5,959 nt of DNA from Lachnospiraceae bacterium. Lineage in GTDB: Bacteria; Bacillota; Clostridia; Lachnospirales; Lachnospiraceae. The notes under the pieces are model-generated. The model was given only the letters and a program-made list of their open reading frames with translations. It ran no database searches and was not told the origin of the DNA. Where the stretch lies: NCBI GenBank assembly GCA_900772675.1, contig CAAGRM010000176.1, positions 1-5,959 on the forward strand. The letters run 5' to 3'. Position 1 is the first letter of the stretch. Each line of letters starts with the position of its first letter. Shown here piece after piece: positions 1 through 5,626 of this stretch. The position numbers were made by a program, and so were the translations under genes.

Positions 1-804
1 GGCGCTTGCAAGTTCATCGTGTTCCGCCTGGCTTAAAAGATCCGCTGCTACAAAACGCGGATTGGCCGTCTCGTCGGCAAGAACAAGGATCTCGCTTGGC
101 CCTGCGATGGAATCAATGCTGACATTTCCATATACTGCTTTTTTAGCAAGGGCAACGTAGATGTTCCCACGTCCAACAATTTTATCTACTTTCGGAATAC
201 TTTCTGTCCCATAGGCGAGGGCTGCAATCGCCTGTGCACCACCAACCTTGAAAACGCGGTCTGCACCGGCCTCTTTTGCAGCTGCCAGGACAACCGGGTT
301 GACTTTTCCGTCTTTTCCACATGGCGTGGTCATGCAGATTTCTCTGACTCCTGCGACTTTTGCCGGAAGAATATTCATCAGAACAGAGGAAGGATACGCT
401 GCTTTTCCACCCGGAACATATACACCGACACGATTGAGCGCTGTCAGCTTCTGGCCAAGCATCGTTCCGTTCTCAGTAGAGGTGAACCAGCTGTTCTGTT
501 TTTGTTTTTCATGGAACGCGCGAATATTTTTCATGGATCTGCGGATAACACCGATCAGCTCCGGATCAACAATATTGTACGCCTCGTCGATCTCTTTTTG
601 CGTCACTTCCACAGTAGACGCAGAAAGTACCACGTGATCAAATTTTTCCGTATACTCAAAAACAGCCGCATCTTTTCTCGTTTTAACGTTCTCAATGATC
701 TCCTGTACGGAAGCCTCATACGTTCCATACTGTGTCGGGCTCCGTTTCAGCATATTTTCCAGAATATTTTCCGTTGTCTCTTTTGTTAATTTTACAATTC
801 TCAT
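1..804 (-). CDS. hisD: Histidinol dehydrogenase, N-terminal 268 residues (3' end outside window)
   Basis: The product is a zinc-dependent, NAD-linked enzyme that oxidises L-histidinol to L-histidine in two steps, the end of the histidine pathway in the cytoplasm. Translating the complement from the ATG at 804 gives an unbroken frame to the window edge. Recognisable family blocks are [18 protein letters not shown] near residues 118-135, [14 protein letters not shown] near 188-201, [17 protein letters not shown] near 228-244, and DLLSQAEHD ending at 263. Gln259 and His262 match the zinc ligands of the E. coli enzyme, at the same numbers. The catalytic Glu/His pair and the remaining zinc ligands lie beyond the window. 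The start overlaps the hisG stop in ATGA (804-801), and AAAGGAG at 812-818 stands 7 nt upstream, so translational coupling with hisG is likely. One oddity is Arg212, where the family normally has Pro in GPGN. The family assignment is secure. Confidence 0.97.
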   Translation of the reverse strand, partial: MRIVKLTKETTENILENMLKRSPTQYGTYEASVQEIIENVKTRKDAAVFEYTEKFDHVVLSASTVEVTQKEIDEAYNIVDPELIGVIRRSMKNIRAFHEKQKQNSWFTSTENGTMLGQKLTALNRVGVYVPGGKAAYPSSVLMNILPAKVAGVREICMTTPCGKDGKVNPVVLAAAKEAGADRVFKVGGAQAIAALAYGTESIPKVDKIVGRGNIYVALAKKAVYGNVSIDSIAGPSEILVLADETANPRFVAADLLSQAEHDELASA

Positions 805-1439
805 GCCAGTGCTCCTTTCAGATCCTGAATCAATTTGGTAATTCTTTCATTTTCCATCCGCATACTCACCTGATTGACTACCATGCGCGCAGACAGAGGG
901 CAGACCTCTTCCAGAACCGTCAGTCCGTTTTCTCTTAAGGTACTTCCGGTTTCTACGATATCCACAATAACTTCCGACAGTCCGACAATCGGAGCCAGCT
1001 CAATAGATCCGTTCAATTTGATAATCTCAACCGTCTGATGTTTACGGTTGTAAAAGTAATCCTTTGCAACATTCGGATATTTCGTCGCCACACGGATCTG
1101 CTGGTTGTGCTGCAGCAGTTCTCTTGCAGACTCCGGTCCGCAGACACACATACGGCATTTCCCGTAGCCAAGATCCAACACCTCATAGAGGCGTCTTCCC
1201 TCTTCCAAAATCGTATCTTTTCCGACAATTCCGATGTCTGCTGCGCCGTACTCAACGTATGTCGGCACATCCGGTCCTTTTGCGAGGAAGAATCGGAGCT
1301 TATGCTCCTCATCGGTAAAGATCAGCTTTCTCGTATCCTTGTTTTTCATTTCATCGCAGGTGATGCCGACTCTTTCCAGTAACTCCAGTGTCTGATACGC
1401 CAGACGTCCTTTGGTCAGTGCAATGGTCAAATATCTCAT
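801..1439 (-). CDS. hisG: ATP phosphoribosyltransferase catalytic subunit, short form HisG(S)
   Basis: This enzyme catalyses the first step of histidine synthesis, joining ATP and PRPP to give N1-(5-phosphoribosyl)-ATP. The 212-residue length is that of the short form, which lacks the C-terminal regulatory domain of long HisG and needs HisZ as partner; hisZ lies immediately upstream. Visible motifs are the N-terminal [10 protein letters not shown] (residues 4-13), [12 protein letters not shown] (64-75), and the PRPP-binding loop [14 protein letters not shown] (160-173), with the phosphate-gripping ETGSTLR core at 163-169. The end, after the QVSMRMENE segment, matches where short forms stop, so this is not a truncated long form. 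The ATG at 1439 is preceded by a purine-rich GAGAGGAAGGG site at 1450-1460, directly after the hisZ stop codon; the intergenic gap is 21 nt. The stop codon overlaps the start of hisD. Confidence 0.97.
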   Translation of the reverse strand: MRYLTIALTKGRLAYQTLELLERVGITCDEMKNKDTRKLIFTDEEHKLRFFLAKGPDVPTYVEYGAADIGIVGKDTILEEGRRLYEVLDLGYGKCRMCVCGPESARELLQHNQQIRVATKYPNVAKDYFYNRKHQTVEIIKLNGSIELAPIVGLSEVIVDIVETGSTLRENGLTVLEEVCPLSARMVVNQVSMRMENERITKLIQDLKGALA

Positions 1440-1460
1440 CTTTTTCGTACCCTTCCTCTC

Positions 1461-2702
1461 TTACAGCTCCACCGGCTGTACTTCTCCTGTCGCCAGGTCG
1501 ATCGCCAGCACCGAATCGCTCTTTTGAATATAGACAATACCACCGAACTGATTCTTTCTGCCATATTCCTCATAGTCTGCAAGGACTTTGTCTCGTGCGA
1601 AGCAGACCAATGCCACATCCATTCCCTTATTTCTGTGCTCATTGGCAAGCTTTACCGCCAGCGGCTGCAGAAAATCCGGATAAAGAAGCATTGTTTTCGT
1701 ATTGGTAATCGGGAGAGAAATTTTCTGGCGTTCCAGTGCATTCATCAGAGATTCCATCACCGTACAGAAGCCGATCGCCGGCGCGCTCTTTCCGAAATGC
1801 TCCAGCAGTGCATCGTAGCGGCCTCCTTTTACGATCGGTTCTCCTGTGCCGTAGGTATAGGCCTGGAAAATAATACCGGTATAATAATGGAATTTGCTTA
1901 AAAGGCCGAGATCGAAAAAGATGTATTTTTCATAACCGTAGTCTTTTACAATCTCATAAATCATTGCCAGACGTTCAAGAGATGCCCGTGCCGCCGGGTT
2001 TCTCGTCAGTCCCTTTGCTTTTTCCAGAATCTCCGCATTTCCAAAGAGCTGCGGAACAGCCCGCAATGCTTCAAACAGATCGTTTCTGAGATTCTGTTTT
2101 GCCAGCAGTTCTTCCGCACCAAAATGGTTTTTGATCGAGATCAGCTCCTTTAATTCCATCAGAACATCATCCGAAAGATTGGCCTCCTCGGCAAGAGCCC
2201 GAAAAAATCCCACATGGCCAATGCTGATCTGAAAATCCGTAAGACCCGCATCCAGCATGACTTGTACCGTCATTGCAATAATTTCCGCGTCTGCCATTGC
2301 CGAATCGTCATTTAAGAGCTCAACGCCCATCTGTGTGGATTCCTTTAAGCGCCCACGATAGCTGCTGCTGTTGACAAAACTGCTTCCCTTGTAGCAGAGG
2401 CGGATCGGCATCGTCTCTTCCATGAAATACATCGATGCGGCACGCGCGATCGAAGGGGTAAAGTCCGGGCGGAGCACCAGAGTATTACCGTCACGGTCAA
2501 AAAACTTGTAGAGCTCGCGGGACGGTGTTGTTCCTACTTCTCTGCCAAAGACATCAAAAAACTCAAAGGTTGGTGTTTCAATATCCTGATATCCAAATGA
2601 ATGGAAAACCTGCTCAATCTGATTTTCCAGATATAATTTCGTTGTACATTCCTGGTTGTAGACATCCCGGACACCCTCCGGGGTATGAATTAATCGATCC
2701 AT
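1461..2702 (-). CDS. hisZ: ATP phosphoribosyltransferase regulatory subunit HisZ
   Basis: HisZ is a paralogue of histidyl-tRNA synthetase that has lost aminoacylation. It binds HisG(S) to form the active, histidine-sensitive ATP phosphoribosyltransferase complex. The 413-residue product shows class II synthetase-like blocks: the N-terminal TPEGVRDVYNQE (residues 7-18), LVLRPDFTPSIARAAS (75-90), a motif 2-like stretch from RLCYKGSSF to GRLKESTQMGVELL (101-130), HYYTGIIFQAY (272-282), and the motif 3-like VKGGRYDALLEHFG (291-304). It lacks the ERPQ signature of motif 2 and the RGLDYYTG arginine of real HisRS (here SKFHYYTG), which favours HisZ. Position beside a short hisG settles it. Residues from about 335 on form an alpha/beta tail resembling a reduced anticodon-binding domain. 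The ATG at 2702 follows AGTGAGGA (2713-2720) by 10 nt. It is the first gene after the promoter at 2773-2801. Confidence 0.95.
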   Translation of the reverse strand: MDRLIHTPEGVRDVYNQECTTKLYLENQIEQVFHSFGYQDIETPTFEFFDVFGREVGTTPSRELYKFFDRDGNTLVLRPDFTPSIARAASMYFMEETMPIRLCYKGSSFVNSSSYRGRLKESTQMGVELLNDDSAMADAEIIAMTVQVMLDAGLTDFQISIGHVGFFRALAEEANLSDDVLMELKELISIKNHFGAEELLAKQNLRNDLFEALRAVPQLFGNAEILEKAKGLTRNPAARASLERLAMIYEIVKDYGYEKYIFFDLGLLSKFHYYTGIIFQAYTYGTGEPIVKGGRYDALLEHFGKSAPAIGFCTVMESLMNALERQKISLPITNTKTMLLYPDFLQPLAVKLANEHRNKGMDVALVCFARDKVLADYEEYGRKNQFGGIVYIQKSDSVLAIDLATGEVQPVEL

Positions 2703-2765
2703 TTGTTTGTTGTCCTCACTTTTTCACTTTAGTTCGCTACCATATTACCACAATAAATTTAAAAC
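2703..2765 (-). promoter_or_regulatory. Predicted short 5' leader of hisZ with ribosome binding site
   Basis: This is the stretch between the inferred transcription start and the hisZ ATG. It holds the ribosome binding site AGTGAGGA at 2713-2720, which is part of a near-duplicated AAAGTGA motif. It is too short to hold a T-box riboswitch, and I see no GC-rich stem followed by a T-run. There is no leader-peptide ORF rich in His codons. Its start rests on the promoter call, so the upstream boundary is approximate. Confidence 0.55.
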
Positions 2766-2772
2766 TATGGTT

Positions 2773-2801
2773 AGTATATCGAAAAACTTTTTCCCTGTCA
2801 A
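2773..2801 (-). promoter_or_regulatory. Sigma-A type promoter of the hisZGD operon
   Basis: On the minus strand there is a perfect -35 box TTGACA (2796-2801) and a -10 box TATACT (2773-2778; one mismatch to TATAAT), separated by exactly 17 nt. The predicted transcription start is near 2766, giving a leader of roughly 60 nt before hisZ. The surroundings are AT-rich. The -35 box lies only 10 nt beyond the recU stop codon, and the next gene, hisZ, is correctly oriented. The box match and spacing are read directly from the sequence; activity is inferred. Confidence 0.88.
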
Positions 2802-2810
2802 CCAAAACTT

Positions 2811-3356
2811 TTAATTTGCAACGGAATCTCGCATCTCCAGATCCTTCTGGATTCCATGCAGATACGGAACAAAAACACCGCTTCCCGTTCTCGGAAGAAA
2901 AAAGGCCGGGTCAAGTTCCCTGTAGGAAAAATGCTTTTTCCCACCGTTTTGTCCTCTGTCCCAGAACATTTTCATGGTTTCATACCGCAGGTAATAATAT
3001 TCATCCGATGCCGTAAAATACAGCAGCAGGAAGGAAATCCCTCCCTGCTGCTCAAAATCTTTCATGAACGCAACCTGATGCTCGTGGATATTCGCCAGCG
3101 GAAAGGAATCCGTCTTACACTCTTTTGCATCAAAGCAGACGGGAATGCCCTGTACCGCACCAATATAATCAACGGTACTTTTCTTTTCAAAATAGGCCAG
3201 CGTGATATGTCTGCTCTCTTTATCTATTTTGATCGGAGTAATCGGCGTCGGAACCTTCTGGATCAGCGCTAAATGCCTGTCCCGATACTGCTCGTTCGTA
3301 CGATTGATCATTTCCTCCAGCGTCGATCCGCGGAGACCCCTTGATGTCCATGCCAT
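2811..3356 (-). CDS. recU: Holliday junction resolvase RecU
   Basis: RecU is the Firmicute resolvase that cuts four-way DNA junctions during recombinational repair and chromosome segregation; it acts as a dimer in the cytoplasm. The 181-residue product has the family blocks in order: SRGLRGSTLEEMINRTNEQY (5-24), QKVPTPITPIKID (33-45), AYFEKKSTVDYIG (54-66), VCFDAKECK (73-81), and FPLANIHEHQ (85-94), then GGISFLLLYF (105-114). The metal-binding nuclease core is visible as Asp63, Asp76 and Lys78. Asp76 stands where B. subtilis RecU has Glu101 (FEAKE there, FDAKE here). It is about 25 residues shorter than the B. subtilis protein, mainly because the N-terminal extension is missing. The ATG at 3356 follows AGGA (3365-3368) by 8 nt and lies 25 nt after lepB. 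It sits here with lepB rather than beside a penicillin-binding protein gene as in Bacilli. Confidence 0.94.
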   Translation of the reverse strand: MAWTSRGLRGSTLEEMINRTNEQYRDRHLALIQKVPTPITPIKIDKESRHITLAYFEKKSTVDYIGAVQGIPVCFDAKECKTDSFPLANIHEHQVAFMKDFEQQGGISFLLLYFTASDEYYYLRYETMKMFWDRGQNGGKKHFSYRELDPAFFLPRTGSGVFVPYLHGIQKDLEMRDSVAN

Positions 3357-3381
3357 ACTTTCTGTCCTCGCTTTTTTGTCA

Positions 3382-3960
3382 CTATTGAATCAGTGAAATC
3401 TTGTTCAGCGGCCAGTAACGCAGAAATGCTTTCCCGATAATCTTATCTTTTTCTACATAAGGATTCATCCAGTATCGGGAATCCTTTGATACGTTACGGT
3501 TATCGCCGAGCATAAAGTAACAGCCCTCCGGCACCTCATACGGTCCGAAATCGCCTACCGGCGTTTCCGGGCAAAAGTCATCGCGCAGCGGTTCGGTCGC
3601 ATCGTTAATATACACTTTTCCGTCACGGATGGTAACCGTCTCGCCCGGCAGGCCGATGACACGTTTAATAAACTTCTGTTTTTCGTCATCAGGATAATAG
3701 AAAATGACGATGTCATATCGCTGTGGATCACTCTTTATATATGCCAGACGGTTTCCAAAAATCTGATCTCCCGTCATGATCGTGTTTTCCATCGAAGGAG
3801 ATGGAATTCTTGCATTGATGACGATAACCTGCTCCACGAAAACGACGACTGCCACGACAATAGCAATCATTTTTACGTATTCCCAGATTTCCCGTCCGAT
3901 GCTTGTTTCCTCTGTTTTTCTTGGCTTTGCCTCTTGGTTTTCCTTGTCTTTTCGGCTCAT
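3382..3960 (-). CDS. lepB: Type I signal peptidase (leader peptidase)
   Basis: This membrane-anchored serine protease of the S26 family removes signal peptides from exported proteins on the outer face of the membrane. The 192-residue form starting at 3960 has a charged N-terminal cytoplasmic tail, one membrane span at about residues 27-48, and then the catalytic block ARIPSPSMENTIMTGD with nucleophile Ser56. The Lys general base is Lys99 in KRVIGLPGE. The late conserved box GDNRNVSKDSRYW begins at residue 152. Single span and short length are typical of Gram-positive SipS-like enzymes. The frame extends 42 codons further upstream to 4086, but that part lies inside the pseudouridine synthase gene. 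The start at 3960 is chosen because AGGAG (3968-3972) stands 7 nt before it, and because the ATG overlaps the upstream stop as ATGA, which suggests coupled translation. Confidence 0.95.
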   Translation of the reverse strand: MSRKDKENQEAKPRKTEETSIGREIWEYVKMIAIVVAVVVFVEQVIVINARIPSPSMENTIMTGDQIFGNRLAYIKSDPQRYDIVIFYYPDDEKQKFIKRVIGLPGETVTIRDGKVYINDATEPLRDDFCPETPVGDFGPYEVPEGCYFMLGDNRNVSKDSRYWMNPYVEKDKIIGKAFLRYWPLNKISLIQ

Positions 3961-4943
3961 ATTGCTTCTCCTGTCAAATGTTCTCCCTCCAGGATGCGGC
4001 GCATGAACGCCGGCAGAGGTGCTGTAAATGTTTTTCCGGACAGATCCGATAAGGTGCCTGTAAGTTCCGGAAATACTGCTTTCCACGAATGTAAAACCTG
4101 GTATTTCAATCCATACTGTTCCCGGAAATAGCGGTTAAACTCCGCATCTCCGTATTTCGTATCACCCGCAAGCGGATATCCGATGCTCGCAAGATGGCTT
4201 CGGATCTGATGACTTTTCCCGGTCACCAGCTCGACTTCCAAAAGTGTACATCCGCTTCCGGTGCAGAGCGGCCGATATGCCGTTTCTATGTAGACAGCAT
4301 CTCCATGCTGCTCCGTCTGAACGGAAACACGATTTGTCCGCTCATTCTTCTTCAGGTAGCCACGGATGCGTTCTGTCGTTTTCACCTGACCTTTTACAAC
4401 CGTAAGATAATACTTTCCGACAGCACGCTTCGCAATCAGCTCCGCGAGCTGCTGTGTTGCCGCAACCGTTTTTCCCGCAAGAACGAGACCGCTGGTATTC
4501 CGATCAAGCCGATTGCACAGTCCGGCGCGGAACATAGTCTCCTCTCCGCCATATTTTTCCGAAAGATAGGCGCCAAGCACTTCCGTCAGGCTGATATCTG
4601 TTTCTTTTGCCTTCTGTGAAAGAACACCCGCCGATTTATTCAGGAAAATAACCTTTTCATCCTCGTAGACAATATCCGGTTTCGGAAGATGTCCCTCTTT
4701 CCCCGTCCCCGGTTTTTCCGGTATTTTCCGGAATTTTTCAATCGTTTCCTCTGCCAGATAGAGACGGATCGTATCTCCCGTTTTCAGCTTTTCACTTCCA
4801 TTTGCTTTTTTCTGGTTCAACACAATATTTTTCTTTCGAAGCATTTTATAGAAGAAGCTCTTAGGTGCCTCCTCCATGTATTTGGACAGATATTTGATCA
4901 GCTGCTGTGCGCAGTCTTTTTCTGTCACGGTCAGTTCTCTCAT
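3957..4943 (-). CDS. RluA-family RNA pseudouridine synthase
   Basis: Enzymes of this family isomerise specific uridines to pseudouridine in rRNA or tRNA. The 328-residue product has an N-terminal S4-like RNA-binding region (about residues 12-62, with FFYKMLRKKNIVLNQKKA and KLKTGDTIRLYL) and then the catalytic domain. The signature NRLDRNTSGL (144-153) carries the catalytic Asp147, and the second conserved block is ELVTGKSHQIRSHLASIGYPLAGD (split here as 238-249 and 250-261). The order S4 then catalytic domain is that of the RluC/RluD branch. The rRNA position modified cannot be told from sequence, so no symbol is given. The ATG at 4943 is served by AGGAG at 4952-4956, which overlaps the stop codon of the preceding gene, with 8 nt spacing. 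The stop overlaps the lepB start by 4 nt. The family is secure and the substrate unknown. Confidence 0.93.
   Translation of the reverse strand: MRELTVTEKDCAQQLIKYLSKYMEEAPKSFFYKMLRKKNIVLNQKKANGSEKLKTGDTIRLYLAEETIEKFRKIPEKPGTGKEGHLPKPDIVYEDEKVIFLNKSAGVLSQKAKETDISLTEVLGAYLSEKYGGEETMFRAGLCNRLDRNTSGLVLAGKTVAATQQLAELIAKRAVGKYYLTVVKGQVKTTERIRGYLKKNERTNRVSVQTEQHGDAVYIETAYRPLCTGSGCTLLEVELVTGKSHQIRSHLASIGYPLAGDTKYGDAEFNRYFREQYGLKYQVLHSWKAVFPELTGTLSDLSGKTFTAPLPAFMRRILEGEHLTGEAI
3966..3972 (-). promoter_or_regulatory. Ribosome binding site that fixes the lepB start
   Basis: AGGAGAA on the minus strand, with its AGGAG core 7 nt before the ATG at 3960. It lies inside the last codons of the upstream pseudouridine synthase gene. 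It supports the short 192-residue lepB product over the longer reading from 4086, for which the extra residues have no signal peptidase character. Confidence 0.8.
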
Positions 4944-4954
4944 ACCGTTCTCTC

Positions 4955-5572
4955 CTACAGTGCCAGTGCCAGCATCGTATGTTTCACAAGCTCGGTGCGT
5001 GACAGATTCGGGTACCGCTCATCCGGCTTGAAATTCTCGTTGGCACTTTTTTCCAGTTCCTCATGATTGCGGTTCAGAGAATCGAGACGCTCCAGGAAGG
5101 CTTTTTCACGGTCAAAAATTTTCACATGGCATTTGTATCCATTGGCACGGATGATTTTATTCAGATACAGAGTGCAGTCCTCAATCTGTTTCTGATCTTT
5201 GGCACGTGTCGTATAGCAGGCGATCTCTTCACCACAAAAAGCTGCTGCCTCGATCATCAGGCTGGTTTTCTCCTGTGTAATGTACATTTCATATGCCATC
5301 AGAAGATTTCCTTTCTTTGCCTCAATCGCTTCATACGTGGCCTTTGCAACAGGCTTTTGCATCATCATCATGATCAGCCCGACTGCGGCCCGGCAACCCG
5401 GCAGACATCCCACCACAGCAACAACCGTAAAAATATTACTCTTATTTCCATCTGCAAGCACAAGTCCAATTATGAATACAATTGCCGGAAGGATAAACAG
5501 TCCCAATGTTACAAGAAATCTTTTTTTCTTTTCCCGGCTGATATAGCCGTAATCTCCCTTTTTGATCTTCAT
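4955..5572 (-). CDS. Conserved-looking two-span membrane protein of unknown function
   Basis: I do not recognise a named family. The 205-residue product begins with a Lys/Arg-rich stretch (residues 1-18). Two hydrophobic segments follow, at about 19-40 and 46-71, the second containing GCLPGCRAAVGLIMMMM with Cys56 and Cys60. The remaining 130 or so residues look soluble, with alternating helix- and strand-like character. They include EAAAFCGEEIACY, a helix with NKIIRANGY, and a charged ERLDSLNRNHEELEK segment. By the positive-inside rule, both the N-terminus and the large C-terminal domain should face the cytoplasm. There are six Cys in all (56, 60, 113, 119, 133, 148) but no clear metal-binding CxxC pair or enzyme motif. 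The gene sits 54 nt after the ygiQ-like gene and 11 nt before the pseudouridine synthase, so it is probably co-transcribed. The start is less certain because the nearest purine-rich site, GAAGGGA (5585-5591), is 12 nt away. Coding status is well supported by its length and fit. Confidence 0.8.
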   Translation of the reverse strand: MKIKKGDYGYISREKKKRFLVTLGLFILPAIVFIIGLVLADGNKSNIFTVVAVVGCLPGCRAAVGLIMMMMQKPVAKATYEAIEAKKGNLLMAYEMYITQEKTSLMIEAAAFCGEEIACYTTRAKDQKQIEDCTLYLNKIIRANGYKCHVKIFDREKAFLERLDSLNRNHEELEKSANENFKPDERYPNLSRTELVKHTMLALAL

Positions 5573-5626
5573 TCGTTTGCCATTTCCCTTCTTCGATAAG
5601 ATCCCCCACTCATCTTTTTGCAGTAT
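5573..5626 (-). other. Intergenic gap, open in the frame of both flanking genes
   Basis: These 54 nt lie between the ygiQ-like stop and the membrane protein ATG. The gap is in frame with both genes and has no stop codon, encoding 18 codons such as Ser-Lys-Lys-Gly-Asn-Gly-Lys-Arg just before the chosen Met. There is no in-frame ATG, GTG or TTG in it. I see no terminator hairpin and no convincing promoter. The only ribosome-site candidates are GAAGGGA (5585-5591) and a GTGGGGGA run further up. Confidence 0.6.

Noticed and set aside
1461..2702. Histidyl-tRNA synthetase (hisS) as an alternative to hisZ
   Set aside because: The ERPQ motif and the catalytic RGLDYYTG form are missing, and the gene is paired with a short-form hisG.
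2781..2793. Rho-independent terminator for recU
   Set aside because: The A/T-only palindrome has no GC in its stem and lies inside the his promoter spacer, so it would not form a stable terminator hairpin.
2525..3016. Plus-strand open frame of 163 residues crossing the recU-hisZ gap
   Set aside because: It overlaps the ends of recU and hisZ and the his promoter, has no family resemblance or good ribosome site, and its composition is that of an antisense shadow.
3961..4086. Longer N-terminus for signal peptidase I starting at 4086
   Set aside because: The extra 42 residues lie inside the pseudouridine synthase gene and do not resemble signal peptidase. A good AGGAG site and an ATGA overlap support the start at 3960.
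5063..5599. Plus-strand open frame of 178 residues opposite the membrane protein gene
   Set aside because: It is rich in Cys, Phe and His as expected from the complement of the minus-strand gene. It shows no domain, and no promoter is visible for it.
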